Notes: a model not told the origin generated them from the sequence alone. DNA of 64,000 bases from Hyphomicrobiales bacterium (GCA_017305555.1 JAFKKM010000018.1:1-64000); one strand, 5' to 3'; shown: positions 28,063-36,851, counted from the first letter of the stretch. Translations and numbers: made by a program.

Positions 28063-28995
28063 TCAGCGCCAGCGGCGGTGCAGCCACAGCCACTGGTCGG
28101 GATATTCGCGAATCCAGCCTTCGATCACCGACGTGATCGCCTGCATCGTGCCCTGAATGTCGATGTCGCCGTTGGCGTTGCGCACCGGCGGAATCTCTTC
28201 GGTCAATTCCGCGCGGAAGCGATGGTTGGGCAGGCGAATGATGCGAACGCCGTGGATCGGGCAGTCGATCTGCCGCCGCAAGCGTGCCAACAGCGGATTG
28301 GCCTTGGTCTTGCGCCCGAAGAAAGTAACGTCGACCCCGTTGGTGAAATACTGATCGACCAGCATCGCGGCGTGCTGGCCATTCTCGAGCGCTTGCGCCA
28401 GTTTGAACGGCGCATCGCGGCCTCCGGGAATCAGTGTACCCATGTTGACCGAGCGCAATTGTTCGATGGCGCGGTCGGCAGATGCGATGTTGGGGCGCCG
28501 GAACAGCACGGCTGCATCGAGCCCGTGCGCCACTGCGGCTAACGCCGGAAGCTCCCAGTTGCCGATGTGGCTGGCGAAGATCAGCGCCGGCTTGTTGTCG
28601 AGGCGAAGCTGGGCGAACAATTCGTGGGTGCGCTGTTGGATTTCGATCCGGCTGTTCTCGGGATGCGCCGGATCGTGCTCCCAGATGTGATCGATGTGCG
28701 CAAACTCGGCGGCGATACGTCCGAGATTGTCCCAGACGCCATCGAGAATGACGTCGATTTCCTGCGGTGATTTTTCCGGAAAGGCGGCGGTGAGATTGGC
28801 GCGGCCGATCTTGTGTTCACGAAACAGCGGTCCGATCCGCCGCGTGATCTTGCCGAACAGATTCGCGGTCTTGATCGGATCGAAATAACGCGTGGTGCGA
28901 AGCAGGGCGACAGTCAAGCCGCCGACGGCTGCTTCGCCGAGCGGCTTGAGGGCATCGCGAATCCGGGCCTTGGTGCGGAGCAGAAAACGTTGCAT
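28063..28995 (-). CDS. lpxXL: Lipid A VLCFA acyltransferase, LpxXL-like
   Basis: A 310-aa LpxL/HtrB-family late acyltransferase. The cluster context says it transfers the 27-hydroxyoctacosanoate-type very-long-chain acyl group from AcpXL to lipid A. The catalytic His-x4-Glu is in ASHIGNWELPALA (about residue 142); later blocks include FRRPNIASADRAIEQLRSVNMGTLIPGG, MLVDQYF and YPDQWLWLHRRWR at the C-terminus. It is the last gene of the minus-strand lipid A operon, 27 bases after fabF1XL. The adh2XL gene normally present at this position in Rhizobium is absent. Confidence 0.9.
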   Translation of the reverse strand: MQRFLLRTKARIRDALKPLGEAAVGGLTVALLRTTRYFDPIKTANLFGKITRRIGPLFREHKIGRANLTAAFPEKSPQEIDVILDGVWDNLGRIAAEFAHIDHIWEHDPAHPENSRIEIQQRTHELFAQLRLDNKPALIFASHIGNWELPALAAVAHGLDAAVLFRRPNIASADRAIEQLRSVNMGTLIPGGRDAPFKLAQALENGQHAAMLVDQYFTNGVDVTFFGRKTKANPLLARLRRQIDCPIHGVRIIRLPNHRFRAELTEEIPPVRNANGDIDIQGTMQAITSVIEGWIREYPDQWLWLHRRWR

Positions 28996-29022
28996 CGGAA
29001 GACGTTGCGCTCCGGCGGGTGC

Positions 29023-30303
29023 TTAAGCCGGCTCGCCGGTGATGATCAGCGACGCATTCTGCCCGCCGAAGCCGAACGAGTTCGACATCACCGTGGTGAC
29101 GCGCGCATCACGCGCGGTGTTCGGCACGACGTCGAACGGAATCGCCGGATCGGGCACGTCGTAGTTGATGGTCGGCGGAATGCGCTGGTGTTCCAGCGTC
29201 AGCAGCGAGAACACCGCTTCGACCGCGCCGGCGGCGGACAGGGTGTGTCCGACCATCGACTTGTTCGACGACACCGGGACTTTGCTGGCGCGCTCGCCGA
29301 ACACCGTCGAGATGCCGAGATATTCCATTTTGTCGTTTTCCGGCGTGCCGGTGCCGTGTGCGTTGATGTAGTCGATCTGATCCGCGTCGAGGCCGGCATC
29401 CGCCAGCGCATTGCGCACGCAGCCGATGATCGGCTTGCCGTCGGGGCTGGAGCGGGTGCGATGGAATGAGTCCGCCAGTTCGCCGCAGCCGGCGAGCACG
29501 CCGAGAATGCGTGCGCCGCGCGCCGTGGCAGCCTCAAGGCTCTCCAGCACCAGCGCGCCGGCGCCTTCCGCCATCACGAAGCCGTCGCGGTTCTTGGCGA
29601 ACGGCTTGACCGCGCCTTGCGGCGGATCATTCTGCGTCGACAGAGCCGACAGCAGCGAGAAACGGATCAAGGCTTCCGGATTGACCGAACCATCGGTGGC
29701 AACACACAGCGCGGCATCGGCCTCGCCACGGCGGATCGCTTCGACGCCGAGTTGAATCGCGGTGGCGCCCGACGCGCACGCTGTCGACAGCGAGATTGGC
29801 GATCCCTTGGTGCCGAAGGTATCGGCGAGATGATCGGCCACCGAGCCGAACAGGAAGCGCCGGTGGTAGTCGGTGAACTTACCGCCGCCGGAGACGCGCA
29901 GCATCTGATCGTAGTCGATGGTTGTGCTGCTGCCGATGGCGCGACCAAGCGCCTGCCGCTGCGGCCACTCCACCTCGACCGGAGCCACCGCGAGAAACAG
30001 CGGCCCGGGAAAATTACCTTTGCTACCGATGCCGGCCTGCGCCACCGCTTCCTCAGTCGCGAGATCAGCGAGGCGTTCCGAAAGGTCGGTTGAAGAGAAT
30101 GGGTCGACCGACACGAAATCGATCGATCCCGCCATCGTCGTCTTCAGTCCATCGGTCGGAAACCGCGTGATGGTGTGGATGCCGGATTCACCAGCCGTGA
30201 GCTTCGCCCAGTTGTCGGTCTTGCCGGCACCCAGCGAGGTGACGACGCCCATACCGGTGACGACAACGATCGGCCTGCCAAATGTATCGCGCGGTGCTGA
30301 CAT
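29023..30303 (-). CDS. fabF1XL: Beta-ketoacyl-ACP synthase FabF1XL (catalytic subunit)
   Basis: A 426-aa KAS II-type condensing enzyme for elongating acyl chains on AcpXL. The full Cys-His-His triad is intact: Cys176 in SLSTACASGATA, His316 in YINAHGTGTPEND and His353 in SNKSMVGHTLSAAGA. Family length is normal and the N-terminus reads PIVVVTGMGVVTSLG. The ATG at 30301-30303 is clear. It lies 128 bases after fabF2XL, the only sizeable gap in the operon, so an internal promoter is possible. This is the only catalytically complete KAS of the pair. Confidence 0.92.
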   Translation of the reverse strand: MSAPRDTFGRPIVVVTGMGVVTSLGAGKTDNWAKLTAGESGIHTITRFPTDGLKTTMAGSIDFVSVDPFSSTDLSERLADLATEEAVAQAGIGSKGNFPGPLFLAVAPVEVEWPQRQALGRAIGSSTTIDYDQMLRVSGGGKFTDYHRRFLFGSVADHLADTFGTKGSPISLSTACASGATAIQLGVEAIRRGEADAALCVATDGSVNPEALIRFSLLSALSTQNDPPQGAVKPFAKNRDGFVMAEGAGALVLESLEAATARGARILGVLAGCGELADSFHRTRSSPDGKPIIGCVRNALADAGLDADQIDYINAHGTGTPENDKMEYLGISTVFGERASKVPVSSNKSMVGHTLSAAGAVEAVFSLLTLEHQRIPPTINYDVPDPAIPFDVVPNTARDARVTTVMSNSFGFGGQNASLIITGEPA

Positions 30304-30431
30304 ATGTTCTCCGTCGGTCGCTTGCGCGGCTCCATCTGATTCACGGTGAGCCTTCGCCCGCCAATTGGTTTTGACGTGGATTGCTCACGTCAATCGATCA
30401 TCGCGTCCCGCTTGCGCCGCTATATTGCGCG

Positions 30432-31640
30432 TCAGCGAACCGCTTCCACCAGCGCCATGCCTTCGCCGCGCCAGTGGCCGGCGCCCACCACCACAATCTG
30501 GGACGGCGCCTTGGTCATTTCAATCTCGACGCCGGCGGAATCGTTCGGCGGAAACAGCTTGCCCTTGGAGATCGACAGCGCGGCCAGCGCGAGCCCGAGC
30601 GGAAACTGCGTTTCCATAGTGTGGCCGAAGCTGGTCCCGGTGGCACGCACCGCGAATTCCGGATGCGCCGCCAGGAAAGCACGTTCTTCCGACGTCGCGG
30701 GTTCAGCTCCGGTCGCGCCGGTGATGATCGCGCCCTGGCTATCGACGCCGTCGAGCTGGGACCACAGCTTGGAGAGGCTGGTGGTCACATCGCCGGCGTT
30801 CTTACGCGACGTGCGGTCGGCAATGACCTGAGTAAGGCGGGCATAAGGCTTGGCGCCGCGCGCTTCCGCGTGCTTGCGCGATTCGATGACGAGGAACGCG
30901 CCACCGGAACCGAGCGCGAAGCCGCTCTCCTTGCCGCGTGCCCACACCGGCGCGAACTTGTCCTTCAAATTGAAGTCGCCGAATTCGTAGAGCACCAGCA
31001 GGTCCTTGCGCTCACCGTTATGGGCGGCGCCTACCAATGCGATGTCGCTTTGCCCGGATGCAATCCGCGCCAGCGCGATACGCGCCGCGTCGACACCAGC
31101 GGCTTCCTCGCCCATGAAGGTGCGAGACGAACCCGTGACGCCATGAACGATGGCGATGTTGCCGGCGAGCAGATTGGAAAGTTGGGCCAAAAACAGCGTC
31201 GGCCGCAGGTCGCTCATCAGGCGTTCGTTGAGGAAGCCCGGTGCGGAGTTGCCCTGTGCCTCGGCGTTGAGGATGGCTGAGTCGACCGCTAGGTCGCGTT
31301 CGCCGCCGCCAGCGGCGACGATCATGTCCATCCGCGCAAGGATTTCTTTGTTGCCCTTGATGCCGGCGGTATCCAGCGCGAGGCCAGCGGCATAGGTGCC
31401 GATGCGCTGCCAGGCTTCCATCTGGCGCTGATCGCCTTTCTTCGGGATCTGCGCGTCGAAAGAGACCGGCGCGAGCGGATGCACCAGATAGGGGGCGAAG
31501 CCCTTGTCGTCGACGTTGACGCGACGCTCCGTGAGGCCGTCCCAGTTCGCCTCGAGACCCTCGCCCAGCGATGTCGCCAGACCGATTCCCGTAATCCAGG
31601 CTTCGGTCGCCTCCGTCTTTGATGTGCTGGTATCAGTCAT
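30432..31640 (-). CDS. fabF2XL: Beta-ketoacyl synthase-like FabF2XL, missing catalytic Cys
   Basis: A 402-aa KAS-fold protein. Aligning it by eye with FabF1XL, the nucleophile position (STACASGAT) reads TFMGEEAAGV, so Cys is replaced by Glu at about 178-179. The first catalytic His (INAHGTGTP) becomes ITGATGAEP. Only the second His is kept (GTSFGHTMETQFPLGLALAAL). This is the pattern of a chain-length-factor-type partner, not a self-sufficient synthase. The family name is by operon position in Rhizobium. Its start overlaps the end of fabZXL by eight bases, suggesting translational coupling. Confidence 0.88.
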   Translation of the reverse strand: MTDTSTSKTEATEAWITGIGLATSLGEGLEANWDGLTERRVNVDDKGFAPYLVHPLAPVSFDAQIPKKGDQRQMEAWQRIGTYAAGLALDTAGIKGNKEILARMDMIVAAGGGERDLAVDSAILNAEAQGNSAPGFLNERLMSDLRPTLFLAQLSNLLAGNIAIVHGVTGSSRTFMGEEAAGVDAARIALARIASGQSDIALVGAAHNGERKDLLVLYEFGDFNLKDKFAPVWARGKESGFALGSGGAFLVIESRKHAEARGAKPYARLTQVIADRTSRKNAGDVTTSLSKLWSQLDGVDSQGAIITGATGAEPATSEERAFLAAHPEFAVRATGTSFGHTMETQFPLGLALAALSISKGKLFPPNDSAGVEIEMTKAPSQIVVVGAGHWRGEGMALVEAVR

Positions 31641-32106
31641 GAGGCATGGCCTGCTGCGGATAGCCGATGCGCTTGGCCATGGTTTCCATGTGCCCGCGCA
31701 GTTCGGGATTCGGGAAGGGGACGTGGCCGAACGTGATGGTCGCGTTGCAGCGTTGTTTGCCGTCGACGCTGACCTTGGCCTGCGTGATGGCGAAGCCGGA
31801 GCCCTCGTGAAGAACGTTGGCTTCGATCTTCAGAAGTTCGCCCGGCGTCACGAATACGCGCATCTTGGCTTCCTTGACGGCGCCGAGAAACGGCATCCGT
31901 TCGAACTTCATCAGCGCGATGAGAAGCCAGCCGGAGGTCTGGGCCATCGCCTCGATGAGCAGGACACCGGGCATCAGGGGATAGCCGGGGAAGTGCCCCT
32001 CGAAGATCGTGTTGTGCTGCGGCACCTGCGCCTCGACGACGATGGTTTTGGCGTCGAGGTCGAGGTCGGTGATGCGATCGATCAGATGGAAATAGGCCAG
32101 ATCCAT
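31633..32106 (-). CDS. fabZXL: (3R)-hydroxyacyl-ACP dehydratase FabZXL
   Basis: A 157-aa hotdog-fold dehydratase acting on AcpXL-bound 3-hydroxyacyl chains. The catalytic His is in FEGHFPGYPLMPGVLLIEAMAQTSG (His38), with the conserved Glu in IEAMAQ. It begins MDLAYFHLIDRITDLDLD. It lies nine bases after acpXL and overlaps fabF2XL. Length is slightly longer than housekeeping FabZ, with a hydrophilic tail. Confidence 0.92.
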   Translation of the reverse strand: MDLAYFHLIDRITDLDLDAKTIVVEAQVPQHNTIFEGHFPGYPLMPGVLLIEAMAQTSGWLLIALMKFERMPFLGAVKEAKMRVFVTPGELLKIEANVLHEGSGFAITQAKVSVDGKQRCNATITFGHVPFPNPELRGHMETMAKRIGYPQQAMPHD

Positions 32107-32115
32107 GGGCGGCGA

Positions 32116-32397
32116 TTAAGCCCCCTTGGCGGCGACGAGTTCGTCGATTCGTGCGCTGAGGTTCTTCAAGACGAAATACTGCTCGGTGGTCGCCTTGCCG
32201 TCGTTGACCTCCTGGGTCCACTTTTCCAGCGGCAGCTTGATGCCGAAGGCCTTATCGATCGCAAATGCGATATCGAGGAAGTCGAGGCTGTCGATTCCCA
32301 GGTCATCGATGGCGTGACTTTCGGGCGTGATGGTATCGCGCGGGATGTCGCAGGTTTCCGCAATGATGGTGGCAACCTGATCGAATGTGGAGGACAT
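32116..32397 (-). CDS. acpXL: Acyl carrier protein AcpXL
   Basis: A 93-aa specialised acyl carrier protein on which the very-long-chain acyl group of lipid A is built. The phosphopantetheine Ser is in [19 protein letters not shown] (Ser near residue 37), where the DSLDF variant replaces the usual DSL-x-x-V/E. The N-terminus [23 protein letters not shown] and the longer C-terminal helices fit AcpXL rather than housekeeping AcpP. The second of two adjacent ATGs (32395-32397) is chosen; the first is one codon upstream. It is the first gene of the operon. Confidence 0.93.
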   Translation of the reverse strand: MSSTFDQVATIIAETCDIPRDTITPESHAIDDLGIDSLDFLDIAFAIDKAFGIKLPLEKWTQEVNDGKATTEQYFVLKNLSARIDELVAAKGA

Positions 32398-32578
32398 CAT
32401 TAAGCCTTTGATAGATTGACGGTAAATGCGGAAATGACGGAGTGGGGGCGGCCCGCCCCGACATGCCCCGCCGCCTTGCAGAGTTGATTGCCCGTATATC
32501 GGACCCATGCCCGGAGTTCAATGGCGGCGGCGGGAAGCGGGTTCCCGTTTCGTGCGCCGGTCGGAGGCCGTTTCAAAG

Positions 32579-32770
32579 TCACATCGGCCCACCGCGAGAT
32601 GGGATTAAGGGAGCGCAATTGTGATGTCCGGCCAGAGCGCAATTCTGGGTCTGCTGCAATTCCGCGATGCTGAATGCCAGCCAGATTCCCGCGACGGTCA
32701 GACCGGCGGCAAAAACGAAGGCGGCGAGATTCGTCAGCATCCGATGCCGGAATTCGTCCTGGTCGCTCAT
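32579..32770 (-). CDS. 63-aa single-pass membrane protein
   Basis: A small protein (MSDQDEFRHRMLTNLAAFVF..) with an acidic/basic N-terminus, one transmembrane helix (NLAAFVFAAGLTVAGIWLAFSIA, about 14-36) and a polar tail with two Cys residues (CALAGHHNCAP). No strong ribosome-binding site is visible, and the frame stays open further upstream, so the start is tentative. It looks like the small membrane proteins common in Bradyrhizobium; function unknown. Confidence 0.55.
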   Translation of the reverse strand: MSDQDEFRHRMLTNLAAFVFAAGLTVAGIWLAFSIAELQQTQNCALAGHHNCAPLIPSRGGPM

Positions 32771-33131
32771 GACGCGCTGATTGGCGGGGCCGGCGGTATC
32801 AATGTCCGGATGCCCCGCGCGGCGCCGCATTGGAGCCGTCGAGAGGGTGCGCGGGGTGAATTTGATCACGCGCGCCCCGTTGTCGGATTGGACTGGCACC
32901 CGAACTTTCATCCTGTCCCTATCCCGGTCGACCGCCATCGTCTGGTCTTGGCGGTCACTCTAGCACAGGGTGCCAGCCCCGCCCAAAACAAGACTGCCTG
33001 ACTGCAATGCGACAGCGGGCGAACAATCGAACGGCCTTGAGCTTACGGTCCGTCCGGCCTTGATCGCAACGGCGGCGACCCACAACTCAAGGACTCCGAC
33101 TGTCATGCGGAGAACTGGGAGGAAACGCGAA
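32771..33131. other. Divergent intergenic region before the ParB-like gene
   Basis: 361 bases between the minus-strand small membrane protein and the plus-strand ParB-like gene. I see no gene or clear hairpin. GGGAGGAAACGCGAA at 33117-33131 is a good ribosome-binding site for the ParB-like start. Confidence 0.45.
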
Positions 33132-33755
33132 ATGAGCAACGTCCGGGATCCGATCCTGCACCCGATTCCGATTCTTTCGCTACGTCCGACCCAAATGACG
33201 GTCGGGATGCGCGAGGTGAAGGAAAAGCGGCGACGTTGGCGTCAGCATAAGTCGAAGAAGAAGCAAGGCGAGCTTTTGGGCCGGCACATGATCCCGGTGG
33301 TTCACGGACCGGATGGATACCACTACATTATCGATCATCACCATCTGGCACGGGCGCTTCACGACGAGAGCGTTGAGAATGTTCTCGTCACCATCATCGC
33401 CGACCTGACCATGGTGGATCGCAATTCCTTCTGGCTGGTGCTCGATAGTCGCCGTTGGGTCTATCCGTATGACGCCAAGGGCGTGCGCCATCACTACAAG
33501 GATATTCCGAAGTCGGTCGCGGATTTGAAGGACGATCCATTCCGCAGCCTCGCAGGCGAATTGCGCCGCGCTGGCGGCTTCGCCAAGGACACCACGCCGT
33601 TCAGCGAATTTCTGTGGGCTGATTTTTTCCGTCGCCGTTTGTCGCGAAAGAATGTGGCAGGCGATTTCGAGAAGGCCGTGGAGAAGGCGCTCGGTCTCGC
33701 ACGGAGCAATGAGGCGGTTTATTTGCCGGGTTGGTGCGGTCCGGTGCCCGATTGA
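33132..33755 (+). CDS. ParB-like nuclease-domain protein (ParBc_2 type)
   Basis: A 207-aa stand-alone ParB/sulfiredoxin-fold domain, of the group annotated as putative ParB-like nuclease. The N-terminus has the domain start DPILHPIPILSLRPTQMTVGMREV, then KRRRWRQHKSKKKQGELLGRHMIPVVHGPDGYHYIIDHHHLARAL, in which GYHYIIDHHHLARAL replaces the ParB GxxRxxA box. Histidines cluster in DHHHL. It lacks the HTH and dimerisation domains of true ParB and has no parS/parA nearby, so chromosome partitioning is unlikely. Its last 37 bases overlap the convergent mgtC gene. Confidence 0.83.
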   Translation: MSNVRDPILHPIPILSLRPTQMTVGMREVKEKRRRWRQHKSKKKQGELLGRHMIPVVHGPDGYHYIIDHHHLARALHDESVENVLVTIIADLTMVDRNSFWLVLDSRRWVYPYDAKGVRHHYKDIPKSVADLKDDPFRSLAGELRRAGGFAKDTTPFSEFLWADFFRRRLSRKNVAGDFEKAVEKALGLARSNEAVYLPGWCGPVPD

Positions 33756-34246
33756 TCGGCGGCTGTGTCATTGGATGACGATGTCGTGGGATCGTCATTT
33801 CCGCCGTGATGTGACAGGCGATGAAACAGGCGTTCGATCGGTTTGCCGAGCAGCAGCACGAGAGACGCCAGCAAACCCGCTACCAGCACGATCCGCCATT
33901 GCCCCGCGCCGCAGACGATGCCGATGCAGGCGGTGAGCCAGACGCAGGCGGCGCTGGTCAGGCCGTGGATGCGCTTGCCTTGCTCGTGATGAACGATCAC
34001 GCCGGCGCCGAGAAAGCCGATGCCGGTGAGAATGCCTTGGATCACCCGGCTGGTCGCGTCTGACATATTGACGTGAATGATGCCGCCATCGGCGAGCAAC
34101 ACCACGACGGCCGCCGACAGTCCGACCAGTCCAAGTGTGCGAACCCCGATCGGCTTTCCGTGTAGGTCACGATTGAGACCGACCGTGCCGGCGGCCACGG
34201 TCGCGACGCCGAGACGCAAGGCGATTTCGCTGAGTGCGACGTCCAC
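33719..34246 (-). CDS. MgtC/SapB-family membrane protein
   Basis: A 175-aa protein with four hydrophobic segments. It begins MDVALSEIALRLGVATVAAGTVGLNRDLHGKPIGVRTLGLVGL, the MgtC/SapB signature (Arg/Asp pair and RTL). It continues with RVIQGILTGIGFLGAGVI and the TSAACVWLTACIGIVCG block. The C-terminal tail is polar (Asp/Asn/Ser/Thr-rich) and lacks the cytoplasmic domain of true MgtC, placing it in the short SapB-like group. The role, perhaps in metal or acid stress, is not established. The 3' end overlaps the convergent ParB-like gene. Confidence 0.9.
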   Translation of the reverse strand: MDVALSEIALRLGVATVAAGTVGLNRDLHGKPIGVRTLGLVGLSAAVVVLLADGGIIHVNMSDATSRVIQGILTGIGFLGAGVIVHHEQGKRIHGLTSAACVWLTACIGIVCGAGQWRIVLVAGLLASLVLLLGKPIERLFHRLSHHGGNDDPTTSSSNDTAADQSGTGPHQPGK

Positions 34247-34253
34247 GTCCGCC

Positions 34254-34850
34254 TCACGTCTTGGGCAAGCGGCCCATCAGGTAGAATTCGTCGTTGGGGC
34301 GCATATTGGTGACATTGGCCATCCGGTTCGACAATCCGAAGAAGGCTGACACTCCGGCGATATCCCAGATGTCGTCGTTGCTGAAACCGTGCCGGGCCAG
34401 TTCGGTGAAGTCGTGCTCCGACACCTTTTGGGCCTCGGTGCTGACCTTCATCGCGAAATCGAGCATCGCCTTCTGGCGCGGCGTGATATCGGCCTTGCGA
34501 TAGTTGGTGGCAATCTGGTCGGCGATCAGCGGATTCTTGGCGCGGATGCGGAGGATCGCGCCGTGGGCGACGACGCAATACTGGCATTGGTTGGCGCTGC
34601 TGGTGGCGACCACGATCATCTCGCGCTCCGCCTTGGAGAGGCCGCTCTCCTTGTCCATCAGCGCGTCGTGATAGGCGAAGAAGGCGCGGAATTCGTCGGG
34701 CCGGTAGGCCAGGACCAGGAAGACATTCGGCACGAAGCCGGACTTTTCCTGCACCTCCTCGATCCGCGCCCGGATATCATCCGGCAACTGCTTGAGTGAG
34801 GGGATCGGAAAACGGCTGTTGGTCGATGGCGTCATCGTGTCGTCCCGCAT
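34254..34850 (-). CDS. AhpD/CMD-fold peroxidase-related enzyme
   Basis: A 198-aa protein of the carboxymuconolactone-decarboxylase/AhpD superfamily, related to alkylhydroperoxidase. The redox motif C-x2-C-x3-H is intact in NQCQYCVVAHGAILR, about residue 95. Surrounding helices (KSGFVPNVFLVLAYRPDEFRAFFAYHDALMD) match the uncharacterised peroxidase-related branch. ATG at 34848-34850 gives MRDDTMTPST; the ATG at 34835 is the alternative. It starts seven bases upstream of mgtC on the same strand, a likely operon. Confidence 0.87.
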   Translation of the reverse strand: MRDDTMTPSTNSRFPIPSLKQLPDDIRARIEEVQEKSGFVPNVFLVLAYRPDEFRAFFAYHDALMDKESGLSKAEREMIVVATSSANQCQYCVVAHGAILRIRAKNPLIADQIATNYRKADITPRQKAMLDFAMKVSTEAQKVSEHDFTELARHGFSNDDIWDIAGVSAFFGLSNRMANVTNMRPNDEFYLMGRLPKT

Positions 34851-34971
34851 CAATGGCGTGAAAGGTCACGGATCATAGTCGACTGCCATGGAAACAAAAA
34901 GCCGGGTGATGTGCGGTGGGGCGGGCGGACCTGTCGCGGGATGGCGCCGGCGGTTTGCGTTGGAAACGGCG

Positions 34972-36720
34972 TCAGCGCAGCGGCTTTTTCAGCAGCGAGA
35001 AGCGGTCGGGATCGAGGCCGAGCGAGGGTTGCAGCATCGGCGCCTCGAAATTGCGCGAGGGCGTCCGGATGGCGGGCCCATCGTTAGGCACTTCGCGATG
35101 CGAGGTGGCGCCGCGCCAGCGTTCGAGCACGGTATTGAGGAAATGCGCGTCGTGGCCGCTGTCCGTCACCGGCGTGCTGGCGATGGTGGATTCGCTGCGC
35201 GGCAATTGATGCGCCGGAACGTCCTTGAAACGCAGCCGGGTCGGTAGCGCGACGCCTTCGCCGAAAGCCAGCACCTCGCGGGTACCGAGCGACGGCACGA
35301 ACGACAACAGGTTGGCGGCGGCGTCGGACACCGCAGAGCGGAGTAGGGCCTGGTCGCGGTCGTTGGCAAGGCGCATCGTAAACAGCGTGCTGCATTGAGA
35401 GATGATGGTCGCGTCGAGTTCGGCCGGGCGCTGCGTGACCAGACCAAGATAGACGCCGTACTTGCGGCCCTCCTTGGCGATGCGTGACACCGCCTTGCGG
35501 GTGGGGCCGAAGCCGATGGTGCGATCCGCCGAGGCATAGCGGTGGGCTTCCTCGCAGACAAACAGCAGCGGCGAGATGCCATCGCTCCACAAGCCGAAAT
35601 CGAATGCCATGCGACAGAGCACGGAGACGACCGAGTCGACGACCTCAGCGGGGAAGCCGGCAAGTTGCATGATGGTCATCGGCCGGCCATTAGCCGGCAG
35701 CCGGAACAGATGGCTGATGACTTCCGCCATGGTGTCGCCGCCGACGTTGGCGTTGTCGAACATGAAGGCGTAGCGCGGATCGTTGCGCACCGTCTCGATG
35801 CGCGAAATCAGCTTGTGATAGATGATGCGTGACGATCGGTTTTCCAGCCGGCCCATGCGCTCGTCGATCAGCGAGATCAGGTCGACCAGCCGGTAAGGCA
35901 CCGGCGTATCGGCCGTGAAGGTGCTGTGCTTGCCGTCGAGGCGCTTCACCCCCAACCGGTCTCCACTGCTGTATTGGGTGTAATGGCTCTTCGCCAGCGG
36001 AATGACTTCGGTGAGGATTTCCAGTTCCTCGGGAACGCCAGGCCGTCCGCCGAACAGGACGTCAACGATTTCCTCGAAGTTGAACAGCCAGAACGGCAGT
36101 TTCAGGTTTCGCGGATTGAGGACGAGGGCACGCTCGCCGAAGCAGCGGCCGTATTCGTTGTGAACATCGAGCAGAAAGATGCGGAGCTTGGGGCGCGCTT
36201 TCAGAATTTCGTTGAGCAGCAGCGAGACACCGCTGGACTTGCCGACGCCGGTGGAGCCCAGCACCGCGAAATGCTTGTTGAGCATTTCCTCGACATCGAC
36301 ATAGGCCGTTACCGACGAGTCCTGCTGCAACGCGCCGATGTTGATCTGGTCGGCGCCCTTCGGCGCATAGATCGTGCGCAGTTCCTGATTGGAGATCAGG
36401 CTGACGGGATCGTCGATCGCCGGATAGCTGGTAACGCCGCGCCGGAAGCGCTGCTGTTGCGGCTCGCCATAGATCTCGCCGAGCAGATCGACCGACGCGC
36501 AGGCGTAGTAGCTATCGGTATCCGGCAGGTGCTCGCTGGTAACCTCGGTTATGATCGCGACGATGATGGCGTTGGCACAACGAATGCTGACGAAGCGGCC
36601 GACCGTGGCCCGCGCCTCGGCGGGGGAAACGTGCTGACCGGCGTGGAGCCCGGCGCGGGCCTGCGAGCCGCGCACCGAAATAATCCGCCCGAACGAAGTT
36701 TCAGGGGGCAAAAAAGACAT
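34972..36720 (-). CDS. HerA-like ATPase (FtsK/HerA superfamily)
   Basis: A 582-aa ATP-binding protein. The N-terminal HAS-barrel region (about 1-125) is followed by Walker A AVLGSTGVGKSSGVSLLLNE (Lys161). LLDVHNEYGRCFGERALVLNPRNLKLPFWLFN is HerA-like. Walker B is LLFVCEEAHRYA, followed by IGFGPTRKAVSRIAKEGRKYGVYLGLVTQRPAELDATI, the sensor and arginine-finger region. It resembles DNA-translocating HerA ATPases, but no NurA, SIR2 or DUF4297 partner is nearby, so a repair or defence role is unproven. The upstream gap holds its promoter. Confidence 0.88.
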   Translation of the reverse strand: MSFLPPETSFGRIISVRGSQARAGLHAGQHVSPAEARATVGRFVSIRCANAIIVAIITEVTSEHLPDTDSYYACASVDLLGEIYGEPQQQRFRRGVTSYPAIDDPVSLISNQELRTIYAPKGADQINIGALQQDSSVTAYVDVEEMLNKHFAVLGSTGVGKSSGVSLLLNEILKARPKLRIFLLDVHNEYGRCFGERALVLNPRNLKLPFWLFNFEEIVDVLFGGRPGVPEELEILTEVIPLAKSHYTQYSSGDRLGVKRLDGKHSTFTADTPVPYRLVDLISLIDERMGRLENRSSRIIYHKLISRIETVRNDPRYAFMFDNANVGGDTMAEVISHLFRLPANGRPMTIMQLAGFPAEVVDSVVSVLCRMAFDFGLWSDGISPLLFVCEEAHRYASADRTIGFGPTRKAVSRIAKEGRKYGVYLGLVTQRPAELDATIISQCSTLFTMRLANDRDQALLRSAVSDAAANLLSFVPSLGTREVLAFGEGVALPTRLRFKDVPAHQLPRSESTIASTPVTDSGHDAHFLNTVLERWRGATSHREVPNDGPAIRTPSRNFEAPMLQPSLGLDPDRFSLLKKPLR

Positions 36721-36851
36721 ATCGCAATCTGTATCTCGCTCCGTAATTTCCCCACTATCGGACGTGTTGTTTCAGAAATCGTTAACCGCTGCGGCGCGGT
36801 CAGGATCTTCGAGGAGCGGAGTCGTTCGAGAAGGGCGGGCTTTTTGAAAAT

